A stretch of DNA of 64,000 nt, from contig NZ_JAMFLX010000014.1 of the NCBI RefSeq assembly GCF_023502345.1, positions 1-64,000 on the forward strand, in the 5' to 3' direction. Below, in pieces: positions 44,843 to 53,493 of the stretch. The translations under genes and the position numbers were made by a program. The DNA is from Parendozoicomonas callyspongiae (lineage in GTDB: Bacteria; Pseudomonadota; Gammaproteobacteria; Pseudomonadales; Endozoicomonadaceae). Every line of letters starts with the position of its first letter. Position 1 is the stretch's first letter. The notes below the pieces were generated by a model. The model had not been told where the DNA came from, ran no database searches, and saw nothing but the letters and a program-made list of their open reading frames with translations.

Positions 44843-45622
44843 ATGTCTGTGCGTCAACCTGCTGTTGCCGGTTCATTTTACCCGGCCAACTCCACGACAT
44901 TAAAGGAAGCCATTGCCCGATTCCTCAATGAAGCCAACAGCCGGGAGCTTTCGGCGAAGGTTCTGATTGTTCCCCATGCCGGATATATTTACTCGGGGCC
45001 CGTCGCTGCCAGTGCTTACAAGCTTCTGGAATCAAGAGGAGATGAAATTACCCGTGTTGTTGTTCTTGGCCCGTCTCACAGAGCACTGTTTGAAGGTCTG
45101 GCACTGCCCAATTGTAATACATTCAATACCCCGCTTGGGCATGTTCCTCTCGACTCCTATGCCATAGAAAATTTACTTTCGCTAAGCCAGGTTCATACTT
45201 TGGAAGCTGCCCATGAGCTGGAGCATTCACTGGAAGTGCAGATTCCATTTCTGCAAACCTGCCTTGATAGCTTCACCTTGATTCCTCTGGTTGTTGGTGA
45301 AGCGTCTCCCCTCGCCGTTTCCGAAGTTCTGGAGATGCTCTGGGGTGGTTCTGAAACCCTGATTATTATCAGCACGGATCTAAGCCATTACCACAGTTAT
45401 GATGAAGCCTGCTCTCGTGATGCTTCAACCGTGCGCGCTATTGAGCGGCTGGATCATAATTTAACCGGAGGGCAGGCCTGCGGCTGCCGCCCGCTGAACG
45501 GCCTTCTTCAGCTGGCACAACAAAAAGGCATGAAAATCACGACACTGGACGTACGCAATTCAGGTGATACGGCCGGTGATGCCGAAAGAGTCGTTGGTTA
45601 CGGTGCCTTCGCTGCCCAATAA
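44843..45622 (+). CDS. amrB: AmmeMemoRadiSam protein AmrB (MEMO1 family)
   Basis: Homologue of human MEMO1. The 259-residue product opens MSVRQPAVAGSFYPA and has the three metal-site histidine segments typical of the family: VPHAGYIYSGPVAASAY, HSLEVQIPFL and STDLSHYHSYDEA. I use ATG 44843 because GAGGG is then 8 bases upstream; an ATG two codons earlier is also possible. amrA follows after 12 bases. Confidence 0.93.
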   Translation: MSVRQPAVAGSFYPANSTTLKEAIARFLNEANSRELSAKVLIVPHAGYIYSGPVAASAYKLLESRGDEITRVVVLGPSHRALFEGLALPNCNTFNTPLGHVPLDSYAIENLLSLSQVHTLEAAHELEHSLEVQIPFLQTCLDSFTLIPLVVGEASPLAVSEVLEMLWGGSETLIIISTDLSHYHSYDEACSRDASTVRAIERLDHNLTGGQACGCRPLNGLLQLAQQKGMKITTLDVRNSGDTAGDAERVVGYGAFAAQ

Positions 45623-45634
45623 GAGAAAAGCAAT

Positions 45635-46207
45635 ATGTATTCAGAGCAGGAACAAAAGACTCTTTTGTCTTTAGCCCGACAAACCATCCTCCAAGGGTGT
45701 CAGGACGATAATCTATCCAGCATTAGTGGTGAGCTAAATTCAGATGAGGTTCCGAGTTCTTTCAATGAAGTACGCGCCTGCTTTGTGACTCTCCATAAAA
45801 ATGGCGAGTTACGAGGATGCATTGGCTCACTGGAACCACACCGCACCCTTCAGGATGATGTGATAAGCAATGCCTGGTCTGCCGCATTTCGTGATCCACG
45901 ATTCCCCCAGGTTTCTGAGGATGAAGTCAGTCAACTGGATCTTGAAATCTCGATATTAAGTCCGGTTGAACCTTTCCCGGTTTCCAGTGAGGAGGAGTTA
46001 TTGAGAAAACTGGTGCCTTTTCGGGACGGTTTGATTATTGATGATGGCAGAGGACACCGAGCCACCTTCCTGCCGCAGGTCTGGGAACAACTTCCTCAGC
46101 CGCAGCAGTTCCTCAACCATTTAAAAAGAAAAGCGGGATTGGCTATTGAAGAATGGCCGAAAAGCCTCAAGTGTTTTAAATATCACTGTGAGGCTTTTTC
46201 GGAGTAG
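45635..46207 (+). CDS. amrA: AmmeMemoRadiSam protein AmrA (AMMECR1 domain)
   Basis: AMMECR1-domain protein. The 190-residue product contains the invariant block LRGCIGSLEP (here ELRGCIGSLEPHRTLQDDV) followed by AAFRDPRFPQVSEDE and the later FLPQVWEQLP. With amrB and amrS it completes the set found across archaea, bacteria and, in separate genes, animals. Confidence 0.93.
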   Translation: MYSEQEQKTLLSLARQTILQGCQDDNLSSISGELNSDEVPSSFNEVRACFVTLHKNGELRGCIGSLEPHRTLQDDVISNAWSAAFRDPRFPQVSEDEVSQLDLEISILSPVEPFPVSSEEELLRKLVPFRDGLIIDDGRGHRATFLPQVWEQLPQPQQFLNHLKRKAGLAIEEWPKSLKCFKYHCEAFSE

Positions 46208-46224
46208 CGTCTCAGAATAATGAT

Positions 46225-46929
46225 TTAAATACTGTTGTGCTTATTAATAGGGGTCCACTGTCCTTTAGTGATCACCGGGCCCATATCATAACCATTAGGT
46301 GCACCCTGCATTCCTTCAAGCGTTATGACCAGCGGAGAGTTCTCAACAGCCTCCCGCCATTCAGGATCAATCGGAATACGGTGAATACCCTGCTTGGGCA
46401 ACAGGCCAAGTGATACTGGTTCCCGCCCGGCCACCATCAGCCAAAGTTCACAGACTTTCCCTTCTGGCAGTTCATCCGGTTTAACAGCTTCAACGTAAAC
46501 CATATTCTTTTCCAGAGAGGCATTCACAATCCACTCTGTCTGGCTACCTTCACCTTGAACTACATAAACGTAGTCCATTGCACCCGGCGTTCCCGGAGGA
46601 GTAATCCAGAAGGTCACCGCCAGAACCATGGCTGCAGCAAAGCCACTGGCTCCCAATCCCTGCCAAAAACGCAGATTACTCCAGAAGCTGGCAGGCTTGG
46701 TTGCTTCTGATATCTTTTTCCATACCCTTGCCGGAGGTTTCACCGGCTCCAGCTGGTCATTCAGAATATCCAAATGATCCTGCCAGTGTTGAACATCCTG
46801 TTGAGCATCATGACTCATGGCCAGCAAGGCTTCGAATCGGGCTTTTTCAGTTTTATCCAGTAATCCTAATACGTAGTCCGCTGCAGCCTGGCTACGCTGA
46901 TCAGGATCACTTAGATTCCACTCAGACAT
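46225..46929 (-). CDS. Anti-sigma factor, RskA/anti-sigma-K type
   Basis: Membrane protein that sequesters the ECF sigma factor encoded just upstream. The 234-residue product has an N-terminal anti-sigma domain (ADYVLGLLDKTEKARFEALL), a membrane helix (about 92-112) and a periplasmic RskA domain (AVKPDELPEGKVCELWLMVAGREPVSLGLL). It overlaps the sigma gene by 19 bases, so translation is coupled. Confidence 0.9.
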   Translation of the reverse strand: MSEWNLSDPDQRSQAAADYVLGLLDKTEKARFEALLAMSHDAQQDVQHWQDHLDILNDQLEPVKPPARVWKKISEATKPASFWSNLRFWQGLGASGFAAAMVLAVTFWITPPGTPGAMDYVYVVQGEGSQTEWIVNASLEKNMVYVEAVKPDELPEGKVCELWLMVAGREPVSLGLLPKQGIHRIPIDPEWREAVENSPLVITLEGMQGAPNGYDMGPVITKGQWTPINKHNSI

Positions 46930-47468
46930 TCCTTCAACCTCACAAGTCCACGTCGTACCCAGGTTTTCACACTTCCCAGGGGGTACTGCAGTTGGTCTGC
47001 CATTTCCTGATGAGTCAACCCATCAAAATAGGCCAGTTCTATGCACAGACGATGATTATCAGGCAACCCGGCCAGGCAGCGGTGCATAGAATCACTGCTT
47101 CGTGATAATACCAGCTGTTCCTCATGACTGGGACTATCGTCAGCCACATATTGTAATACCTCGTCGCTGACTTCATTGACACGCTTGCGTCGCAGCATAT
47201 CAAGAGCCTGATTGCGGACAATGGTATTCATCCAGGTCATTGGTTTGGCTTTTTGCACATCATACCCTCCCGCATGCTTCCAAATCTTGATGTAGGCATT
47301 CTGCAGACAGTCTTCTGCCTGTCCTCTGTCCTTCAAGATACGCAGGGAGACAGCAAATAGATTCGCTGATGTGAGGCTATAGAGTTTCTGCAATGAACGG
47401 TGCTGTTCTTGCGCACATTCACGCAGACATCTCTCCAGCTCTAGATCTCTTCCGGTTTCAGCACTCAT
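46911..47468 (-). CDS. ECF RNA polymerase sigma factor (SigK-like)
   Basis: Alternative sigma factor. The product has region 2 (LYSLTSANLFAVSLRILKDRGQAEDCLQNAYIKIW, with the DCLQ motif) and region 4 (LPDNHRLCIELAYFDGLTHQEMADQL plus GSVKTWVRRGLVRLKECL). Start 47468 (MSAETGRD) is a guess; an ATG at 47501 is the alternative and neither has a strong ribosome site. Paired with the anti-sigma gene. Stimulus unknown. Confidence 0.9.
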   Translation of the reverse strand: MSAETGRDLELERCLRECAQEQHRSLQKLYSLTSANLFAVSLRILKDRGQAEDCLQNAYIKIWKHAGGYDVQKAKPMTWMNTIVRNQALDMLRRKRVNEVSDEVLQYVADDSPSHEEQLVLSRSSDSMHRCLAGLPDNHRLCIELAYFDGLTHQEMADQLQYPLGSVKTWVRRGLVRLKECLSGI

Positions 47469-47560
47469 TCGATGTAAATCAGGTCTAGTGTACGGCGCCA
47501 TTATACTATCACGGCACCACACGATACTCTGTAAGACTATGTAATGAAGTAGGGGTTTTA

Positions 47561-47884
47561 TCAGAGTGCGCAGATATTATCCACAACCTTTTGGAAAGCC
47601 GCCGTCATTTGCTCAGCCAGGGTAGAAAACATTTCTGAGTGATCTTTACGACCATCAGCTTCAAGAGAAGCTGCAATGTCCGCCAGTTCAGTGGCACCGA
47701 TAACAAAACAGGAACCCTTGATACGGTGGGCCAGATTGGCAACATCTCTTGTACGTCCTGCCGCTATGGCATCCTGCAGATGGGTCATATCAGCCTGTGT
47801 TGTTTCCACAAACTGTTTCAGCATGTCTTTCATCAGGGCCTGATCATCTCCGACAATATCTTTCAGGCCATCCAGATTCAGCAT
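47561..47884 (-). CDS. HPt phosphotransfer protein
   Basis: Single-domain histidine phosphotransferase for a phosphorelay. The 107-residue product has the phosphorylatable histidine H53 in LAHRIKGSCF and the usual four-helix pattern (GATELADIAASLE after it). Start 47884 follows GGGAGG. No response regulator or hybrid kinase is in the window, so its partner is unknown. Confidence 0.88.
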   Translation of the reverse strand: MLNLDGLKDIVGDDQALMKDMLKQFVETTQADMTHLQDAIAAGRTRDVANLAHRIKGSCFVIGATELADIAASLEADGRKDHSEMFSTLAEQMTAAFQKVVDNICAL

Positions 47885-47932
47885 TCCAACCTCCCTGATG
47901 TTCAAGACATGCTGTAAGAACAAATATAGCTA

Positions 47933-48472
47933 TCAGATAAGGGAGCGATAGCGCTGCCAGTCAAAAGCCTTTCCGGGGTCAGTTTTCCGTCCTGGGGCTA
48001 TATCTGAATGACCCGTAATCGTATCCACCGTCAATTTTGGATAGGCCACCAGCAGCTCTCTGGTGACTGCCGCAAGAGCCTCATACTGCCGCTCGTCGTA
48101 AGCAACATCATCAGCCCCTTCCAATTCAATGCCAATAGCAAAATCGTTACAGGCGGTTCTTCCCTGCCAGCAGGAAACACCTGCATGCCAGGCGCGATCA
48201 TCGAAAGAGACAAACTGAGTGCAGGAACCATCTCGGGAAATCAACAGATGTGCGGAAACCTCCATCCCGGCAACCTCCTGAAAGAACGGATGGTCATCAG
48301 GATTAAGAGTATTCGTGAACAGCTGGTTGATATAGGAGCCGCCAAACTGGCCTGGAGGAAGACTGATATTGTGGATAACCAGCAGATCGATATCTGTACC
48401 TTCTGGTCTTTTATCGAAATTAGGACTTGGACAAATTCTGGCGGCATCCAGCCAGCCATTCTCAATTTTCAT
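47933..48472 (-). CDS. ampD: 1,6-anhydro-N-acetylmuramyl-L-alanine amidase AmpD
   Basis: Cytoplasmic zinc amidase of peptidoglycan recycling; its loss derepresses AmpC beta-lactamase in many species. The 179-residue product has zinc ligands H34, H155 and D165, catalytic E116 and K163, essentially the positions of characterised AmpD (H34, H154, D164, E116, K162). ATG 48472 gives MKIENGWLDAARICPSPN, the family N-terminus. It complements anmK at 3.3 kb in the same pathway. Confidence 0.95.
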   Translation of the reverse strand: MKIENGWLDAARICPSPNFDKRPEGTDIDLLVIHNISLPPGQFGGSYINQLFTNTLNPDDHPFFQEVAGMEVSAHLLISRDGSCTQFVSFDDRAWHAGVSCWQGRTACNDFAIGIELEGADDVAYDERQYEALAAVTRELLVAYPKLTVDTITGHSDIAPGRKTDPGKAFDWQRYRSLI

Positions 48473-48627
48473 ATAATCTAACACTTGGTTTTTTCTGAGC
48501 ATATCAGGTGAATAAACCTGAAAACACCAATTGAAAACTATACCTTATCCGTAATTCACCTCATTGAGCCATCGACAGGGCTTCAACTAGGCTCTCCTGT
48601 TAAAGACACTTTTTGGAGTTATTCAGC

Positions 48628-49005
48628 ATGAGTGCCCCTCGAGGCGAACTCTCCCTGCGCACACTTGCCATGCCTGCAGATACCAACCCCAACGGGGATA
48701 TTTTTGGTGGCTGGCTGCTGTCTCAAATGGATATTGCCGGCGGACTCGCAGCTAAAGACTGCAGCGGCCACCGGGTAGCTACTGTCGCAATTGAATCCAT
48801 GTGCTTCCACAAACCGGTAAAGGTTGGTGATGTCGTCTGTTGTCATACAGAGATCATCAAGATCGGGCGCACGTCCATGAGGATCAAAATTGAAGTGTGG
48901 ACCAAGGGGTATCCTTGCCCTGACCGATTCAAAGTTACGGAAGGTATTTTCACTTACGTCGCTATTGATGATGAGGGAAATGCCGTTCCTGTAAAGGGGG
49001 GATAA
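48628..49005 (+). CDS. yciA: Acyl-CoA thioesterase, YciA family
   Basis: Hot-dog-fold thioesterase that releases acyl groups from CoA. The 125-residue product has the YciA pattern MPADTNPNGDIFGGWLLSQMDIA with the catalytic Asp/Asn region, then VATVAIESMCFHKPVKVGD. ATG 48628 follows TTGGAG. Substrate chain length cannot be read from sequence. The next gene is convergent. Confidence 0.9.
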   Translation: MSAPRGELSLRTLAMPADTNPNGDIFGGWLLSQMDIAGGLAAKDCSGHRVATVAIESMCFHKPVKVGDVVCCHTEIIKIGRTSMRIKIEVWTKGYPCPDRFKVTEGIFTYVAIDDEGNAVPVKGG

Positions 49006-49018
49006 GAATTAGCCAATT

Positions 49019-49039
49019 GGCTCCCCGCTATGGGGAGCC
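49019..49039. terminator. hairpin between yciA and the small unknown gene
   Basis: A perfect 8-bp stem (GGCTCCCC with GGGGAGCC) and 5-base loop sit between convergent genes, with a T-rich TGTCTT on the right. A shared terminator is likely. Confidence 0.65.
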
Positions 49040-49059
49040 TGTCTTCGATACAGAGGAAC

Positions 49060-49335
49060 TTACTCAAAATTCTTTTTGGTCTCTTGAGCAAGCTCTTTGG
49101 AGCGTTCCATAAACTGACGCATTGAGCCTTCAGTCATGGCCTTGCGCAGCTCTTCTTCCGGCGTCAGCGGTTTTGACTTCTCGGCTTCTTTTTTGTTTGC
49201 ATTCATTGCATCTTTAAAGGCATCAGTATCTGATTCATCTGCCTTTCCTTGCGGCTTTACTCTGCCGTCAACACCTGTGTTCTGGCCAACCTGTCCGGCC
49301 TGCCCTGGCTGAACTCCTGGGTTAACTCCGCTCAT
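49060..49335 (-). CDS. Small hydrophilic protein of unknown function
   Basis: Not recognised. The 91-residue product has a Gly/Pro/Gln-rich N-terminus (MSGVNPGVQPGQAGQVGQ) and a charged helical C-terminus (about 45-91). It has no signal peptide or membrane segment and no cysteine. A strong GGAGG ribosome site precedes ATG 49335, so the gene is probably real. Such composition is common in secreted small proteins, but nothing else supports that here. Confidence 0.6.
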   Translation of the reverse strand: MSGVNPGVQPGQAGQVGQNTGVDGRVKPQGKADESDTDAFKDAMNANKKEAEKSKPLTPEEELRKAMTEGSMRQFMERSKELAQETKKNFE

Positions 49336-49447
49336 ATGACCTCCTGAGTTGTCAAATGTCATAAACTGCGTCGATTACATAGCTTTTAGCTATGAAGCGA
49401 GTAACATGTATGTCCTATCAGGTTAGTTCGTCGTATCGAGACACCTA

Positions 49448-51037
49448 ATGCGCTTTAGAATTTTACTTACTGCTTTTTTAATTTCAGCAATGCCCATTAT
49501 CGGTTTCGCTGGACAGATACCCGGCCATCTCAATCGGGCCAACACTGCCGAACCGGAGTCCCTTGATCCCCAGCTTGTGCATACATTGCCGGGAATTCGG
49601 GTGGTCGCCGACCTCTTCGACGGGCTTATCGAACGCAACTCCCAAGGCAAGATTGTTCCAGCCCAGGCAGAAAGCTGGACAACGTCAGAAGATGGACGCA
49701 CCTGGACGTTTAACCTCAGAAAAAGCCAATGGTCTGACGGTCAACCCGTTGTAGCCAATGATTTCGTTCAGGCCTGGCAGCGGGCTGTAGACCCCGCAAC
49801 CGGATCACCCTATGCCTGGTATCTGGAAATGATGTCCATCAACAATGCCAAGGCCATTGTAAATGGTGAGATGCCTGCCAGCTCCCTGGGGATCAAGGCT
49901 CTCAGCCCCAGCAAACTGGCGATTGAGCTGGAGCATCCTGTTCCCTGGCTGCTGGAAATGATGGTTATGCCTGTTCTCTACCCGGTTCCAGCCAAAACCA
50001 TTGAAAAATATGGTAAGCAGTGGACTGCACCAGAACACATCGTCACCAACGGCCCCTACGCAATGCAGGATTGGGTGGTTAATGAAAAAATCACCTTGAA
50101 GGCGAATAGCAAACACCCGGACAGAAATCAGCTGGGCATCAACAGCGTGTCTTACCTGCCCCTGTCTTCCGATATGGCGGCCTTTAACCGCTATCGTGCC
50201 GGTGATGTCGATATGACCCTGAATATCCCGCTGAATTTCTACGAAAAGCTGGTGGATGAGCGTCCGGATGAACTGCGCGTGACTCACACCCTTGGCACTG
50301 AGTATTACGCTTTTAACACCCGCCGGGCACCATTCAATAACGCCAAACTGCGTAAGGCATTATCGCTGGCTGTTGACCGGGAAAAGATTACCGGCAAGGT
50401 TCTGGGAGAAGGCCAGGTTCCTGCCTACAACTTTACTCCCCTCTACACCAGTCAGATGCCTGAATATAAATCGGATATTGCCAAGCTGTCTCGTGATGAA
50501 AGACTGAAAGAGGCTCGCCGTCTGTATCGGGAAGCCGGTTACAGCAAGAAGAATCCTCTCAGGTTCTCCCTGGTTTACAACACCAGTGAGTCCCGCCAGA
50601 AGGTTGCCATAGCCATTGCCAGCATGTGGAAAGTAAATCTGGGGGTAGAAGTTGAGCTTGAGAACATGGAGTGGAAATCAGTTATTGCCCGCATACGTGC
50701 CAGAGACTTTGATGTTGCCCGTGCCAGCTGGGTTGCCGATTTCAACAGCCCTATCAGCTTCCTTGCCATCTTTGCCGGTAACAGCAGCAGTAACAAGCCA
50801 GGTTTTCAGAACACCCAGTATGACAATATTCTGGGGAGGATGAATACTCCGAATATAGACAGACAGCCACTGTTCTCCGGTCTTGAAGACATCCTTGGTG
50901 CAGAAACACCAATTATCCCGCTTTATCACTACGTGACTCCCCAGCTGGTCAGCCCACGCGTTGAAGGGTGGTATGACAACCCAAGAGATATGGTAATGAC
51001 CCGCTACCTTTCCCTCAAAAAAGAAGCGAAAAAGTAG
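49448..51037 (+). CDS. Oligopeptide-binding protein OppA/MppA-like (SBP family 5)
   Basis: Periplasmic peptide receptor. The 529-residue product has a signal peptide (cleavage near GFAG, residues 19-22) and the OppA fold: NRANTAEPESLDPQ near the N-terminus, LAKSW-type block AESWTTSEDGRTWTFNLR, and AFNTRRAPFNNAKLRKALS. It stands alone without permease or ATPase genes. It may serve a transporter elsewhere, or act like MppA in muropeptide capture. Confidence 0.9.
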   Translation: MRFRILLTAFLISAMPIIGFAGQIPGHLNRANTAEPESLDPQLVHTLPGIRVVADLFDGLIERNSQGKIVPAQAESWTTSEDGRTWTFNLRKSQWSDGQPVVANDFVQAWQRAVDPATGSPYAWYLEMMSINNAKAIVNGEMPASSLGIKALSPSKLAIELEHPVPWLLEMMVMPVLYPVPAKTIEKYGKQWTAPEHIVTNGPYAMQDWVVNEKITLKANSKHPDRNQLGINSVSYLPLSSDMAAFNRYRAGDVDMTLNIPLNFYEKLVDERPDELRVTHTLGTEYYAFNTRRAPFNNAKLRKALSLAVDREKITGKVLGEGQVPAYNFTPLYTSQMPEYKSDIAKLSRDERLKEARRLYREAGYSKKNPLRFSLVYNTSESRQKVAIAIASMWKVNLGVEVELENMEWKSVIARIRARDFDVARASWVADFNSPISFLAIFAGNSSSNKPGFQNTQYDNILGRMNTPNIDRQPLFSGLEDILGAETPIIPLYHYVTPQLVSPRVEGWYDNPRDMVMTRYLSLKKEAKK

Positions 51038-51100
51038 CAGATACCGATAAAGTGCCTTGCTGCCATGCCGACAAATCTCGTTATAAAAGCACAGAGACGA

Positions 51101-51415
51101 ATGGCCATGAGCAGCGAGCACTTTACCCTCACAATCAGCCAGAGCACTTCTGACAGTGGTGACTTTGCCATTCATTTCAACGAGCAGGGCAAGCGCCGGG
51201 AAAAGATGCTTGTTCAGCTGCAGTTTGTGGATCAAAAGCTGTTCGATGACACCTTTATGGATGAAATCGTTGCTGTTGTCGCCCGTAAACTGGCCCGCAA
51301 GATCATCGAACAGAAAGGTAACCCAGAGTTAGCCAAAAAAAGCAGAGCAACTCATGAAAAGCATGCCCGAAAGGTTGTAAAAGACATGCTCGACAAAATG
51401 CGCAAAATGCCCTGA
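51101..51415 (+). CDS. Small conserved-looking protein of unknown function
   Basis: Not recognised. The product of about 104 residues is rich in charged residues with a helical C-terminus (RKLARKIIEQKGNPELAKKSRATHE onward) and has no signal or membrane segment. The start could be 51065, 51101 or 51107; none has a strong ribosome site. A good terminator follows, which supports a real transcription unit. Confidence 0.55.
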   Translation: MAMSSEHFTLTISQSTSDSGDFAIHFNEQGKRREKMLVQLQFVDQKLFDDTFMDEIVAVVARKLARKIIEQKGNPELAKKSRATHEKHARKVVKDMLDKMRKMP

Positions 51416-51445
51416 TTCAATCACAACAGTTCAGCCTTCCTTTCA

Positions 51446-51470
51446 AAACCCCGGTCTTGCACCGGGGTTT
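51446..51470 (+). terminator. terminator after the small gene at 51.1 kb
   Basis: AAACCCCGGT pairs perfectly with ACCGGGGTTT over a 5-base loop, with Ts following. Confidence 0.85.
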
Positions 51471-51550
51471 TAGCATTAATCCATATAGGCGCGAGACAGG
51501 AATAGCGTTACTTTTCACCGCTTGTTTTTCCCTGTCAGTTTGCCCTGTTT

Positions 51551-52471
51551 ATGGATCTTACCCGCTACGTCAATACCTTTGGTCGTTACCTGCAAGAAAA
51601 GTACGGGGAACGCATTCACAAGCTGTCAGTTAATGCGGCCTTTACCTGTCCAAACCGCGATGGAGCCAAAGGCATTGGTGGCTGCACCTTCTGCAACAAC
51701 CGCTCTTTCAGCCCAGGCAGTACTAACAGCAGCAATGAAGTCAGTGCTCAGCTTGCCGCCGCAAGGGAAAAAGTCAGCAAGGTTCGCAAGGCCCGCAAGT
51801 TCCTGGCTTATTTCCAGTCTTACTCCAATACCTATGGTGATCTGGCTGACCTGAAGAAACTCTATGATGAAGCTCTGGCTGAACCCGATGTTATTGGTCT
51901 GTGTGTAGGAACACGCCCTGACTGTGTACCTGACCCGGTTCTGGAACTTCTGGCAGGCTACCAACAGCAAGGTAAAGAGGTGTGGCTGGAACTGGGTCTA
52001 CAATCCAGTTTCGACAGCTCTCTTGAGCGCATCAACCGTGGCCACACTTTCGCCGACTATGAAGATGCAGTTAAGCGCTCGCACAAGTTTGACTTGAATC
52101 TCTGCACCCACCTGATTATGGGTCTTCCAGGTGAACAGGCTAAAGACACACTGATCAGCTATCGTAAAGTGCTGGATCTGGGAGTACGCGCGATAAAGGT
52201 ACACCCTCTTCACATAGTAAAAGGCACCCAGATGGCTAAAGAGTGGAAACAGGGACTGGTTCCCGAGCTTTCCATGGAAGATTATGTAGACACCCTGACT
52301 GAAATCATCTTGGCAGCACCGGATGATCTGCTGTTTCACCGTCTGACAGGCTCAGGGGTGCACCAATACCTTTTAGCACCGGAGTGGGTGAAGCATAAGT
52401 GGGATATTCTGGGTGCAGTTTATAAGCGCCTGGAAACTGCAAATAATCATGAAATAATTGCAAAGAGCTAA
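51551..52471 (+). CDS. yhcC: Radical SAM protein, YhcC/TIGR01212 family
   Basis: Uncharacterised radical SAM enzyme. The 306-residue product has the family cluster spacing in FTCPNRDGAKGIGGCTFCNN (C at the start, then C-x2-C) and the blocks CVGTRPDC, LELGLQSS and HLIMGLPGE. It stands alone. The gene symbol follows the E. coli name; the substrate is unknown. Confidence 0.9.
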   Translation: MDLTRYVNTFGRYLQEKYGERIHKLSVNAAFTCPNRDGAKGIGGCTFCNNRSFSPGSTNSSNEVSAQLAAAREKVSKVRKARKFLAYFQSYSNTYGDLADLKKLYDEALAEPDVIGLCVGTRPDCVPDPVLELLAGYQQQGKEVWLELGLQSSFDSSLERINRGHTFADYEDAVKRSHKFDLNLCTHLIMGLPGEQAKDTLISYRKVLDLGVRAIKVHPLHIVKGTQMAKEWKQGLVPELSMEDYVDTLTEIILAAPDDLLFHRLTGSGVHQYLLAPEWVKHKWDILGAVYKRLETANNHEIIAKS

Positions 52472-52543
52472 TTCTTCAAGCTAACCCCTGCCACAACATC
52501 GCCGATACATACCCTGTGAACGATTTACAGGGTATTTCTGGCT

Positions 52544-53080
52544 ATGGAACAGCCGATTGGTGATGGCTTCGTCATCCGGAACTTTCTCTATGGGGATGCT
52601 TCCGGGCTGTCCCGTAATGGTGATAACCCAAATATTGCCATTAACCAGCGTGAATGCTTCCCAAGCCCCTATACCATTGAGCTCGCCAGAAACTGGATTC
52701 AATTTGTCCGTGATAATGAATCAGAGACCCGTTTCGTTATTGCCAATGAAAAAGAAGCTATTGGTGAGATTGGTATTGTTATTCAACCAGACGTCCATCG
52801 CTATAGTGCCGAAATAGGTTTCTGGATCGGTGAGCCTTATTGGGGAAATGGTCTTATGACCAGAGCAGTTACCTGGATGATTGATTACTGCTTTAATGAA
52901 ATGGGTTTGAAGCGTATTTTTGCTGATGTAATGGAATACAATATTCCATCCCAAAAAGTTCTTCAAAAGTGTGGTTTCGAACTGGAAGGTGTTTTTCGGA
53001 AAAACATTTTCAAGAATGACTCTTTTTATGACCAGTTTGTTTATGCCATTGTTAACGACAAAGATATCCCGGCAAACTAA
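52544..53080 (+). CDS. GNAT-family N-acetyltransferase, RimJ/RimL-like
   Basis: Predicted acetyl-CoA-dependent acetyltransferase. The 178-residue product has the RimJ-like start FVIRNFLYGDASGL, strand 4 EIGFWIGEPYWGNGLMTRAV with the pyrophosphate-binding loop, and NIPSQKVLQKCGFELEGVFRK at the C-terminus. Substrate unknown (protein N-terminus, small amine or antibiotic). It is followed by the adhE regulatory region. Confidence 0.9.
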   Translation: MEQPIGDGFVIRNFLYGDASGLSRNGDNPNIAINQRECFPSPYTIELARNWIQFVRDNESETRFVIANEKEAIGEIGIVIQPDVHRYSAEIGFWIGEPYWGNGLMTRAVTWMIDYCFNEMGLKRIFADVMEYNIPSQKVLQKCGFELEGVFRKNIFKNDSFYDQFVYAIVNDKDIPAN

Positions 53081-53366
53081 TCCCGTCTAAAGAAAGACTT
53101 AAACCTTTGCACAGCAAGGGATAGAGTCATTTCTGACAATCTGCCATTTTGTGTTAACCCGGCCTTAAGACAATATATTATCCCCAAGTACCAATTAATA
53201 TCCTCTAAAACAAATGTGAACCAAACTCATTGAGCAATAATGTTCAATGTTAACTTTATAAATTAAAAAACATATTTTTTCGTGATTCGTTTATCTCTGT
53301 CTGAATAGTTTCGATTAATGTTAATTGATGTTTACTGTTAACCCATTGTTAAGAAGGAGCAAAAAA

Positions 53367-53444
53367 ATGATTAATTCTTTTAGAGGTATGGAATTGGCAT
53401 TTGATTTACATCAATGGAAATCATCTGATATCGAAGCAGTGTAA
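53367..53444 (+). CDS. possible 25-codon leader peptide upstream of adhE
   Basis: An AAGGAG site is followed, 7 bases on, by ATG and 25 codons ending at TAA, about 50 bases before adhE. The encoded peptide begins MINSFRGMELAFDLHQW. It would be a short leader peptide controlling adhE, or chance; it overlaps the FNR box, which argues that transcription starting at an FNR-dependent promoter would not include all of it. Confidence 0.35.
   Translation: MINSFRGMELAFDLHQWKSSDIEAV
53401..53414. promoter_or_regulatory. FNR/Anr box
   Basis: TTGATTTACATCAA matches the FNR/Anr consensus TTGAT-N4-ATCAA exactly. It lies 80-93 bases before the adhE GTG start codon, a suitable distance for class II activation of a promoter within 53430-53455. 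Confidence 0.8.
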
Positions 53445-53493
53445 TTGCAACGATTTTAAGTTGTTCACAGCGCTTGATAAAAGGTGGAATGTC

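Larger units (their letters stand above)
53081..53493 (+). promoter_or_regulatory. adhE upstream region
   Basis: AT-rich noncoding stretch with repeated GTTAA-type motifs (53225-53350), a well-formed ribosome site plus 25-codon frame (53367-53444) and a perfect FNR box at 53401-53414. Promoter elements could not be fixed. The arrangement predicts anaerobic induction of adhE. Confidence 0.6.
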
